A stretch of 64,000 nt of DNA from Pedobacter faecalis (GTDB lineage: Bacteria; Bacteroidota; Bacteroidia; Sphingobacteriales; Sphingobacteriaceae), in assembly GCF_030182585.1 (NCBI RefSeq), contig NZ_JARXOW010000001.1, forward strand, positions 2,480,001 through 2,544,000. The letters run 5' to 3'. Positions 52,452 to 59,732 of this stretch are shown one piece after another. A model generated the notes under the pieces. The model ran no database searches. It saw only the letters and a program-made list of their open reading frames with translations, and had not been told where the DNA came from. How positions within the stretch are numbered: the first letter of the stretch is position 1; the number at the start of each line of letters is the position of its first letter. The position numbers and the translations under genes are program-made.

Positions 52452-53015
52452 ATGAATGACCTTATAAAAAAACAGTTACAGGACGCGCAGGCTTCGATGG
52501 ACAAGGCTATCCTGCATTGCGAGGCTGAGCTGACTAAGATCCGGGCCGGAAAAGCTTCTGCGGGAATGCTTGACGGTATCATGGTTGATTATTATGGCAA
52601 TGCGACCCCCCTGAACCAGGTGGCCAGCATCAATACGCCGGATGCGCGTACCCTGATCCTGCAGCCATGGGAAAAGCAGTTGCTCGTACCGATCGAGCGT
52701 GCGATCATGGAGGCCAATATCGGCATCAATCCGCAGAACGATGGTGTGGTGATCAGATTGGTGGTGCCGCCGCTTACGGAAGAGCGCAGAAGGGAACTTG
52801 TTAAAAAGGTAAAGGAAGAAGCCGAGCGTGGCCGGATCACGGTTCGTAATATTCGCAAGGATGCGAACGAAAAGATCAAGCGCCTGAAAGGTGAAAGCGT
52901 TTCGGACGATGAGATCAAAACGGGCGAGGCAGAGGTACAAAAGATCACGGATGCCTATATCGTTAAGGTCGACAAGCATGCCGAGGCGAAAGAAAAGGAT
53001 ATCATGACTGTATAG
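52452..53015 (+). CDS. frr: Ribosome recycling factor
   Basis: 187 residues from ATG 52452; the in-frame TTG at 52434 adds an atypical N terminus. LTKIRAGKASAGMLDGIMVDYYGNATPLNQVA, GVVIRLVVPPLTEERRRELVKKVK and AEVQKITDAYIVKVDKHAEAKEKDIM are typical. It releases post-termination ribosomes with EF-G. It lies 28 bp after pyrH. Confidence 0.98.
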   Translation: MNDLIKKQLQDAQASMDKAILHCEAELTKIRAGKASAGMLDGIMVDYYGNATPLNQVASINTPDARTLILQPWEKQLLVPIERAIMEANIGINPQNDGVVIRLVVPPLTEERRRELVKKVKEEAERGRITVRNIRKDANEKIKRLKGESVSDDEIKTGEAEVQKITDAYIVKVDKHAEAKEKDIMTV

Positions 53016-53020
53016 GCCAG

Positions 53021-54769
53021 ATGAAAATTTTATACAGTTATCTTAAAAACTATAAAGGGTTAATATTATTAGCCCTTTTTTTGGCTGCAGTAAATCAGAT
53101 ATTCTCCTTTCTGGATCCATATGTATTCAGGCTGATCATTGACAAATATGTAACCAATTATAAGGAGTATTCTACCGACGAATTCATCAAGGGCGCGGGC
53201 GTGCTTATCCTTCTTGCGATGGGGGCGGCTATGGTTTCGCGTATTGCCAAGAACTTCCAGGACTATTATGTGAACGTGATCACGCAGCGTTTAGGGGCTA
53301 AGATTTACTCCGACGGACTGGCGCACTCGCTTGAACTTCCTTATCAGGTGTTTGAGGACCAGCGGAGCGGTGAAACGCTTGGGGTATTGCAAAAGGTTCG
53401 CATAGATACGGAAAAGCTGGTTCAGGCGGTGATCAATGTACTGTTTACCAGCATTATCGGGATCATCTTTGTAACAGTCTACGCGATATCGGTGTATTGG
53501 GTTATTGCCGTCGTTTACTTTTCGTCTATTCCATTGCTGGGTTTTCTGAGTTCTTTCTTAAGTAAGCGCATCAAAAAGGTGCAGAAGAACATTGTTGCAG
53601 AAACTACAGCGCTGGCGGGCTCAACGACCGAGTCGCTGCGCAACATAGAGCTGGTGAAAAGTCTTGGCCTAGCCAATCAGGAGATCAACAGGCTGAACGC
53701 GACCACAACGAAGATATTGGGCCTGGAGCTTAAGAAAGTTAAATACATCCGCAGTTTGAGCTTTATCCAGGGTACGTTTGTAAACCTGCTTCGTAACGGT
53801 CTGCTCTTCCTGATGATGTATCTGATCTTTGCAGGCCGCATTACGGTGGGTGAGTTCTTCTCGCTGTTCATCTATTCGTTCTTTATTTTCGGGCCGCTGC
53901 AGGAACTCGGCAATATTATCAATATATACCGCGAAACAGAGGTGTCGCTCAACAACTTCGAACGGATCATGTCGATACCGAAGGATAAAAAGCCTGAGCG
54001 CCCGGTTAAGGTCGACCAGATCAGGACGCTGGAGTTTGATGCGGTAAGCTTCAAGCATCAGTCGGCCACCACAAACGCACTGAACAGTATCAATTTTGAG
54101 ACGAAAATAGGCGAAACCATTGCTTTTGTTGGTCCGTCAGGATCGGGTAAGACCACGCTGGTAAAACTCCTCGTAGGCCTTTATCAGCCGAAGGTAGGCG
54201 ATATCCGTTATAATGGCATCACCAGTAAAGACATTGATCTGGATGCACTTCGTGAGAAGATCGGTTTTGTAACCCAGGATACCCAGTTGTTTTCCGGAAC
54301 AATACGGGAGAACCTGCAGTTTGTAAGACCCGACGCGACAGACGAGGAGTGCATGCGCGTGCTGCATCAGGCAGCGTGCCAGAACCTGCTTGCGCGGGCA
54401 GATAAGGGATTGGATACGCTGATAGGCGAAGGTGGTGTAAAGGTTTCGGGTGGTGAAAAGCAACGCTTGTCGATTGCACGTGCCTTGTTGCGCAAGCCTG
54501 ATATTCTGGTGTTTGATGAAGCAACCTCATCACTGGATTCGCTGACCGAGGAAGAGATTACCGCAACCATCCGTGAGGTTTCCGATATCGCCAACCACAT
54601 CACTATATTGATTGCGCACAGGCTTTCGACCATCAGGCATGCCGACCGCATTTATGTGCTGGAGAAAGGTAATGTGATTGAAGAAGGCAACCACGAGTCG
54701 CTCGTAGCCCGCAACGGCTTATACTATGCCATGTGGAGACAGCAGATCGGTGAACGTGCCGAGGCCTAG
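53021..54769 (+). CDS. ABC exporter, fused permease and ATPase (MsbA-like)
   Basis: 582 residues. Six membrane helices (~15-310; LILLALFLAAVNQIFSFL, VLFTSIIGIIFVTVYAISVYW, GLLFLMMYLIFAG). The ATPase part (~340-582) has Walker A GPSGSGKTTLVK, Q-loop VTQDTQLFSG, signature VSGGEKQRLSIARALL, Walker B ILVFDEATSSLD and H-loop LIAHRLSTI. It works as a dimer exporting a lipid or drug; MsbA-type lipid A flipping is possible but not shown. It follows frr by 5 bp and overlaps the convergent thiE-like gene by 4 bp. Confidence 0.95.
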   Translation: MKILYSYLKNYKGLILLALFLAAVNQIFSFLDPYVFRLIIDKYVTNYKEYSTDEFIKGAGVLILLAMGAAMVSRIAKNFQDYYVNVITQRLGAKIYSDGLAHSLELPYQVFEDQRSGETLGVLQKVRIDTEKLVQAVINVLFTSIIGIIFVTVYAISVYWVIAVVYFSSIPLLGFLSSFLSKRIKKVQKNIVAETTALAGSTTESLRNIELVKSLGLANQEINRLNATTTKILGLELKKVKYIRSLSFIQGTFVNLLRNGLLFLMMYLIFAGRITVGEFFSLFIYSFFIFGPLQELGNIINIYRETEVSLNNFERIMSIPKDKKPERPVKVDQIRTLEFDAVSFKHQSATTNALNSINFETKIGETIAFVGPSGSGKTTLVKLLVGLYQPKVGDIRYNGITSKDIDLDALREKIGFVTQDTQLFSGTIRENLQFVRPDATDEECMRVLHQAACQNLLARADKGLDTLIGEGGVKVSGGEKQRLSIARALLRKPDILVFDEATSSLDSLTEEEITATIREVSDIANHITILIAHRLSTIRHADRIYVLEKGNVIEEGNHESLVARNGLYYAMWRQQIGERAEA

Positions 54770-55401
54770 TTCATAACCCTCGAGTAGAAGTCGAGATAAG
54801 CCGAACGCATGTCTTCCGCCTGGTTGATCGCCGCTGATGCTGCGATGCCGAAAATGCCGGTCTGCATCAGCTCGTCTACATCCTCGAGGCTAACGCCGCC
54901 AACAGCAAGCACAGGGAAATCCGGGTGTGTTTCCTGCAGTTTATGGAGCGCCTTACGGTATCCCTGTAAACCAAGCAGCGGAAAATTATTGGGCTTGGTG
55001 GTCGTGTCTGCAAAAGGGCCCAGACCTGCATAGTCGACACCCTCATCGGCGATGCGTATCAGGCCCTCAATGCTGCTAGCCGATCCACCCAGCGTTACAG
55101 CATCGCCGAGCTCTTCGCGCAAACGTCGAAAATCGGCATCCATATCCTCGATATGAAAGCCCTGTATATCGGCCAGGCCATTGAGGTGCACATGATCTGT
55201 AACGATCAGGGTGGCACCCCAATCGTCACAGAGTTCTGCGATTTCATTAATGTCGTTAAGCAGTTCCTCGTCCAGCTTTGTAAGGCAGCGGTATTGAATC
55301 CATTTCGCCCCTGCTTCGCAGGCTATGCGCGCTTGTTCAGGATGGCTCAGGTGGTCAATGTCGTGCGTAATAAATTGCAGCTTTTCGATGAACTTTTTCA
55401 T
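54766..55401 (-). CDS. Thiamine-phosphate synthase (ThiE-like)
   Basis: 211 residues, TIM barrel. WIQYRCLTK replaces the usual QLRxK, TDHVHLNGLADIQGFHIEDMD corresponds to the NDRxxLAxxxxxxGVHLGQxD segment, and TLGGSASSIEGLIRIADEGVDYAGLGPFADTTTKPNNFP matches the phosphate and metal sites (DYxGxGPxxxTxTK). AVGGVSLEDVDELMQTGIFGIAASAAI closes the barrel. ThiE joins HMP-PP and HET-P to give thiamine phosphate. The gene lies 4 bp after a TonB receptor gene headed by a TPP riboswitch, which supports a thiamine role. No other de novo thiamine gene is present in the window. Confidence 0.88.
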   Translation of the reverse strand: MKKFIEKLQFITHDIDHLSHPEQARIACEAGAKWIQYRCLTKLDEELLNDINEIAELCDDWGATLIVTDHVHLNGLADIQGFHIEDMDADFRRLREELGDAVTLGGSASSIEGLIRIADEGVDYAGLGPFADTTTKPNNFPLLGLQGYRKALHKLQETHPDFPVLAVGGVSLEDVDELMQTGIFGIAASAAINQAEDMRSAYLDFYSRVMN

Positions 55402-55405
55402 AGGG

Positions 55406-57661
55406 TTAAAATTTGAGGTTGAGCGAGAACAGGAAGTTCGTTCCTGCCTGCGGGAAGTAAAAGTTTTCCGTGGTGGTCAGTCCCTGATAAAGGAAACTAT
55501 AGGTGTAACCGTTGCTTTCATATCTTTCGTCCAGGATATTGTTGACCAGCAGTCCGATATTAACACTCTTAATGCCGCTGAGTTTGAAATCATAGCCCAG
55601 GCGCAGATTGTTGACCAGGTAGGCATCAAGTTTCCTGTTCTCATTTTGTGTGTTGTCCATAAACTGATCGCTCACATACTTGGTCTGCCAAGCAGCCGCC
55701 AGCCCTTTAAATGGCTTATACACCAGTTCGCCAAATAATACGGTGTTTGGCGAGAAGGCGATGTCGGGCCGCTCGTACGTGGTAGCCACCAGCCCGGCAA
55801 GGTCGAAGTTGTCGTCGTACTCCGGAACATAGTCTACATAGTCTTTGATCTTGTTCCGGCTGAAGGCCGCATTCGCGTTAAGGGCGAAACGTGAGCTCAG
55901 GACGTATGAGGCGTCAAGTTCGATACCCATCCTGTAGCTGTCGTCAACATTCTGCCTGTAGGCATCCGAAAACTCGTTGATCTCGCCCGTAAAGATCAGC
56001 TGATCCTTGTAAAACATCCCGTAAAGGTTTGCCCCCGCGGTGAGCCGTTCGTTTTTAAAGCGGTAGCCCAGTTCCACGTCGTTCAGTATTTCAGCCTTAG
56101 GTAAAGGAAGGCCGGCTTTTAAATTTGTGAAATCATCCCGGTTAGGTTCCTTATTTGCCCTGCTGAAGGAGGCATACACGTTGCTTTGCGCGTTCAGGAA
56201 CACTGTGGCCCCTAGCTTGGGATTAAAGAAGTTGTAGTTGTTGTCGAAATTAAGCGTCTTGAGGTTCTTATCGGTCCCGCTGATCCGGTACCCTACGTTC
56301 CTGTACTGGAGGTCGGCAAACAAGCTCAATTTTTCTACAGGGCTGAAATTGACCTTACCATAGATGTTAAAGTCATCCTTACTGCCTTTTCCATCATAGT
56401 AATGGAAATCCTCCGGAATGGAAGAAGCGAACTGCGCCCAGGTTATTTCGCCGAAATGCTTGCCGCGGTATTCATTGTACGCCCCGCCAAGGCTGAAGTT
56501 AAGGTTGGACGCCGGCTGATAATTTAATGCGTAGGTGAGGCCGTAAAAGTCATTGTCGAGCCAGCGGCGGCGCACCAGGTCGCTTTCCTCTACCTCGGTG
56601 CCGCCCACGGTAACATTAGGGAGGCCGTAGTTGTCAAAACCCGCGGAGGCCTTAAATTCTTCAAAATAGCCCCTTCCATCAGTATAGTGCAGGGCGGCGT
56701 TGAACGACAGGTTATCACCCAGTTGTCGCGCGTACAAGGCCTGATAATGGTTTTGCCAGTAGTTGTCGGTCTGATCGTCGTACGTAAAGGAATTGTAGGT
56801 TCTATTGCTGGAGTTGCGCAGGTTGGCCGCATCAGCTTCACTTAAATAGTTTCTTTCGATATACGCCTGTATACCTGCCGCATCGTTGCGCAGCTTAGCT
56901 TCCGGAACGCCGTTCCAGGCCTGGTAGGTTTGCTCAGAGCCGGCAAACACGTTGACCCGCAAAAGGTCATTTTTGCCATGATACGCGCCGGAGAGAAAAT
57001 AGGACTTCAGATCGGAGGCCGCACGGTCGATGAATCCATCAGATTTTATCCTGGACAGGCGGCCGTCGAAGCTGAATTTGTCGTTGATCAGTCCTGTTCC
57101 CACCTTGACGGTATTTTTCAGGGTATTGAACGAACCGAAGGTGTTGTTTAACTCGGCATACGGCAGTTCAGACGACAAGCTGGTCTGTATGTTGAGGCTT
57201 CCGCCGAAAGCACCTGCGCCGTTGGTCGACGTCCCGATACCGCGCTGGATCTGTATGTTCTCCACCGAAGATGCAAAGTCGGGCATATTAACCCAGAACG
57301 TTCCCTGGCTTTCGCTGTCATTGTACGGAATACCGTTGATGGTAACGTTGACCCTGCTGGCGTCGCTGCCCCTGATCCGTATACCGGTGTAACCTACACC
57401 TGCACCTGCATCGGAGGTAACCACCACCCCGGGCGTATTATTTAATATGAAGGGCAGATCCTGACCGAAGTTGTTCTGTTCGATCTCGGTTTTGCTCAGG
57501 TTCCTGTAGGTTGTGGCCGATTTGTCGTTGGCGCGGGTCGACTGGATAATGATTTCGTTGAGCACAACGGCAGAGTCTTTACGCTTTTTTAAGTCAGGTT
57601 TGCTTTGTGCGTTTACCGCAAACGGTGCCAGCACAATCAGTGCAATAGCTAGTCTTTTCAA
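55406..57661 (-). CDS. TonB-dependent outer membrane receptor under TPP riboswitch control
   Basis: 751 residues. Signal peptide (MKRLAIALIVLAPFAVNAQ), TonB-box-like VVLNEIIIQSTRANDK, plug (~50-165, FILNNTPGVVVTSDAGAGVG, IRIRGSDASRVNVTINGIPYNDSESQGTFWVNMPDF, IQIQRGIGTSTNGAGAFGGSLNI) and a 22-strand-type barrel ending NFLFSLNLKF. Unlike the SusC proteins it has no carboxypeptidase-like domain and is shorter. The TPP riboswitch in its leader indicates that it imports thiamine or a thiamine precursor (inference from regulation). Confidence 0.93.
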   Translation of the reverse strand: MKRLAIALIVLAPFAVNAQSKPDLKKRKDSAVVLNEIIIQSTRANDKSATTYRNLSKTEIEQNNFGQDLPFILNNTPGVVVTSDAGAGVGYTGIRIRGSDASRVNVTINGIPYNDSESQGTFWVNMPDFASSVENIQIQRGIGTSTNGAGAFGGSLNIQTSLSSELPYAELNNTFGSFNTLKNTVKVGTGLINDKFSFDGRLSRIKSDGFIDRAASDLKSYFLSGAYHGKNDLLRVNVFAGSEQTYQAWNGVPEAKLRNDAAGIQAYIERNYLSEADAANLRNSSNRTYNSFTYDDQTDNYWQNHYQALYARQLGDNLSFNAALHYTDGRGYFEEFKASAGFDNYGLPNVTVGGTEVEESDLVRRRWLDNDFYGLTYALNYQPASNLNFSLGGAYNEYRGKHFGEITWAQFASSIPEDFHYYDGKGSKDDFNIYGKVNFSPVEKLSLFADLQYRNVGYRISGTDKNLKTLNFDNNYNFFNPKLGATVFLNAQSNVYASFSRANKEPNRDDFTNLKAGLPLPKAEILNDVELGYRFKNERLTAGANLYGMFYKDQLIFTGEINEFSDAYRQNVDDSYRMGIELDASYVLSSRFALNANAAFSRNKIKDYVDYVPEYDDNFDLAGLVATTYERPDIAFSPNTVLFGELVYKPFKGLAAAWQTKYVSDQFMDNTQNENRKLDAYLVNNLRLGYDFKLSGIKSVNIGLLVNNILDERYESNGYTYSFLYQGLTTTENFYFPQAGTNFLFSLNLKF

Positions 57662-57724
57662 TGTGTTTGTTTTTAGTTAAACCACCATAAGTAAGGGGCA
57701 CTTACAGCATTAGTTAACTTCATA

Positions 57725-57838
57725 ACTCCTCCCTACGCCGGCATTACCCGGATCAGGTGCATACAACCATATCGTTGTATTGGGTATGATCTCAGCCTGT
57801 TTTTGTGTTTTCGGAAAAACAAGGCACCCCCTTTTGAT
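57725..57838 (-). ncRNA. TPP riboswitch (THI element)
   Basis: Read on the minus strand, the hallmark segments appear in order: GGGGGTGCC (57831-57823), a variable P3 hairpin, GGCTGAGATCATACCC (about 57796-57783), an AT-rich hairpin with ATACAA/TTGTAT arms, CACCTGATCCGGGTAATGCC and GGCGTAGGGA (to 57728). These match the TPP-binding core. The 3' region contains GTAAG/CTTAC and AGTTAA/TTAACT arms before the ATG at 57661, a possible expression platform acting on translation, as no T-tract terminator is seen. High TPP would turn off the receptor and thiE. Confidence 0.95.
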
Positions 57839-57841
57839 GTG

Positions 57842-57873
57842 TAAACCTACAAAAATTTAGTTGGTTCCTCAAA
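57842..57873 (-). promoter_or_regulatory. Promoter of the TPP riboswitch operon
   Basis: Minus-strand TTTG (57870-57873), 20 nt, TAGGTTTA (57842-57849; one mismatch to TAnnTTTG). +1 would be near 57838, just before the riboswitch. The -33 element overlaps the stop codon of the kinase gene, so the riboswitch operon has its own promoter. Confidence 0.65.
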
Positions 57874-58417
57874 AATCTGAGTAATTTGCAGCTTTGTGCA
57901 GAAAGGCATCTACGGCGTCGACAGCATTTTGAAGACGGTTCTCAATCCCTTTTACGACGATATAGTTGCCGCTTAATGCTTGCAACTCGCTGTGCCAGAT
58001 GTTCATGAAGTATTCCCGTTTATCGGGAAAATCACGAAGGGGGTCGTAGGTCCAGGGCAAGTCAATGTCCATGAGCAGGTACAGGTCGTACGGATGCCGT
58101 GGCAGCTCGCTTAGGACTACAGATGGCGTACGGCCGAAGACTTCATCGCACCATATCTTCACGGTTAGAAAAGTGGTATCGCAGAACAGGAGTTTGCCCG
58201 TATTTACCGAGGAGATGGCTTCTTCGAGCGCGAGCTGTCCGTAGAACATATTGATCTCGTCCTGTTCGGTACAAGGGGCTGTGAGGGCGGCGCAGTAATA
58301 CCTGGCATATTCCGGTACCCAAAGACTATTGTAGTGACGGGCCAGTTGGGCGGTTATGGTCGACTTCCCCGTGCTTTCGGGGCCTACTATGGCTATTTTA
58401 AGAGGTTTGATTGACAT
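57869..58417 (-). CDS. NadR-like P-loop kinase (ribosylnicotinamide kinase-type domain)
   Basis: 182 residues. Walker A KIAIVGPESTGKSTITAQLA and VPEYARYYCAA are typical of the kinase half of NadR; LLFCDTTFLTVKIWCDEVFG, LYLLMDIDLPWTYDPLRDFPDKR and YIVVKGIENRLQNAVDAV follow. It lacks the NMN adenylyltransferase half. The known activity is phosphorylation of nicotinamide riboside. The start lies 20 nt inside pnuC (overlap 58398-58417), and a TPP riboswitch lies just downstream, so thiamine as substrate is a real alternative. Confidence 0.85.
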   Translation of the reverse strand: MSIKPLKIAIVGPESTGKSTITAQLARHYNSLWVPEYARYYCAALTAPCTEQDEINMFYGQLALEEAISSVNTGKLLFCDTTFLTVKIWCDEVFGRTPSVVLSELPRHPYDLYLLMDIDLPWTYDPLRDFPDKREYFMNIWHSELQALSGNYIVVKGIENRLQNAVDAVDAFLHKAANYSDF

Positions 58418-59012
58418 AGGTTTTCTTCCAGTCTGAATAACCTTTGAAGGCTATTACGATTAAGAAAGCATAAAATACGGCGCTTAGATTCAGGTTTTTG
58501 TATATGTAGAGCGGGATATAGCAGAGGTCGACGATAATCCACATCACCCAGTTTTGCAGGACTTTTCTGGTGAGAAGGTATTGGGCAACGAAACTCATGG
58601 CCGTGCAATAACCATCGGCATACGGAACGTCTGAATTGGTGAAGTGGTCGAGAAACAATCCGAGAAGTACAGAAAGCAGGCTCACGGAAATAATTACAAA
58701 AACCCAGTCACGCAGGCGCAGACTTGTCACGGTTTTTTGCGGCTGTTCGGTCTTCCTGTTCCAGAAGAACCAGCCGTAAAAAGCCGTAAGCAGGAAGTAA
58801 AACTGGAGCATCATATCGCCATACATCCGCGCATCGTAAAACACCCAGGCATAGGTGAGTACGCTGACGATGGATACAGGCCAGCTTAAGACTTTCTCTT
58901 TCGCTGCAAGGTAAATGCAGGCAAATCCGGTGATGACGCCCAGCCACTCGGGCCAGCTGGTGTAGACGAACTGCTCGGCAATATGGCGGAGAAATGTTGA
59001 GATGGAATCCAT
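58398..59012 (-). CDS. PnuC-family vitamin transporter
   Basis: 204 residues with about seven membrane helices. VYTSWPEWLGVITGFACIYLAAKEKVLSWPVSIVSVLTYAWVFYDARMYGDMMLQFYFL is the conserved family core; FVAQYLLTRKVLQNWVMWIIVDLCYIPLYIYKNL is the second half. PnuC proteins carry nicotinamide riboside by facilitated diffusion, trapped by a kinase; the PnuT branch carries thiamine. Its ATG overlaps the upstream lipoprotein stop codon (TAATG), and the kinase gene overlaps its end, so three proteins are translationally coupled. Confidence 0.9.
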   Translation of the reverse strand: MDSISTFLRHIAEQFVYTSWPEWLGVITGFACIYLAAKEKVLSWPVSIVSVLTYAWVFYDARMYGDMMLQFYFLLTAFYGWFFWNRKTEQPQKTVTSLRLRDWVFVIISVSLLSVLLGLFLDHFTNSDVPYADGYCTAMSFVAQYLLTRKVLQNWVMWIIVDLCYIPLYIYKNLNLSAVFYAFLIVIAFKGYSDWKKTYVNQTS

Positions 59013-59533
59013 TATTGTTGCGGGTTTGGAGCAGCAACAAAACCTAGTGACGCCCGGAGACTTACATCTGATTCGCTTTTTGAACGCAATATATATTCAA
59101 TCCGGATGTGAAGGTCTTCGCCCATCAAATAGGTGTCCAGAATTTTCGTGTTGTCAATATCAAGTGCCAGTACGGGGCCTATGTTCTCCTGAATATCACT
59201 TCTTGAGGCTACCATAATTTGGTACCCGGCGCCGTTAGAGAGGTATAACTTCACTGACCGGAATATGCCCAGGTTTTGATCGCCGGGTTTAACAGCGGTA
59301 AGCCTTGCACTGGCCATCACGACGTCGCGGACATAGCTTTTGCCTTCTTTGTTGCCAAATATCTCGTCAAAGCTGGAGGCGGCGAAGCTGGCCGTTACGA
59401 CTTTGCCGGCCGGGGTATCTGCTGGCACGACAACCGTTGCTGTATAGGGAAAAGTCGATTTAATGATGGACTGTACCGTTGCACATCCTAAAAGGAAGGT
59501 GGCGCTACATAGGAGAATAATTGCTTTTTTCAC
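59012..59533 (-). CDS. Small lipoprotein of unknown function
   Basis: 173 residues. Signal peptide with lipobox TFLLGC. The mature part is all-beta in appearance: FPYTATVVVPADTPAGKVVTAS, FRSVKLYLSNGAGYQIMVASR, GPVLALDIDNTKILDTYLMG, DLHIRIEYILRS. I do not recognise a named domain. It is the first gene of the lipoprotein-pnuC-kinase operon (1-nt overlap with pnuC), so it may assist uptake of the same vitamin at the envelope, though this is only suggested by position. Confidence 0.75.
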   Translation of the reverse strand: MKKAIILLCSATFLLGCATVQSIIKSTFPYTATVVVPADTPAGKVVTASFAASSFDEIFGNKEGKSYVRDVVMASARLTAVKPGDQNLGIFRSVKLYLSNGAGYQIMVASRSDIQENIGPVLALDIDNTKILDTYLMGEDLHIRIEYILRSKSESDVSLRASLGFVAAPNPQQ

Positions 59534-59617
59534 GGCTTCAGGTTATGTGTTATTAAAGGTCTCTTTTTTGCTATAAACTGATCTGCAAAAAATAACCGAT
59601 TTATCAGCTTAATGATG

Positions 59618-59625
59618 TATCTTTG
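59618..59625 (+). promoter_or_regulatory. -7 element of the carB promoter
   Basis: TATCTTTG matches TAnnTTTG. The -33 element is not clear. The leader to ATG 59733 is about 105 nt and starts with a hairpin. Confidence 0.6.
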
Positions 59626-59627
59626 CA

Positions 59628-59648
59628 TCCCGACAGAAGAGTCGGGGA
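59628..59648 (+). promoter_or_regulatory. Hairpin at the predicted 5' end of the carB mRNA
   Basis: TCCCGAC (59628-59634) pairs with GTCGGGG (59641-59647; one G-U) around a 6-nt loop. It starts 3 nt after the -7 element, as at rplM. Confidence 0.55.
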
Positions 59649-59732
59649 TTTCAACGCATCTCAGGACTGTTCGGTCTGCACAAAACTACATTTTTTACTA
59701 CATTATAATAAGTTTAGACTTTTTTAAGCCTT

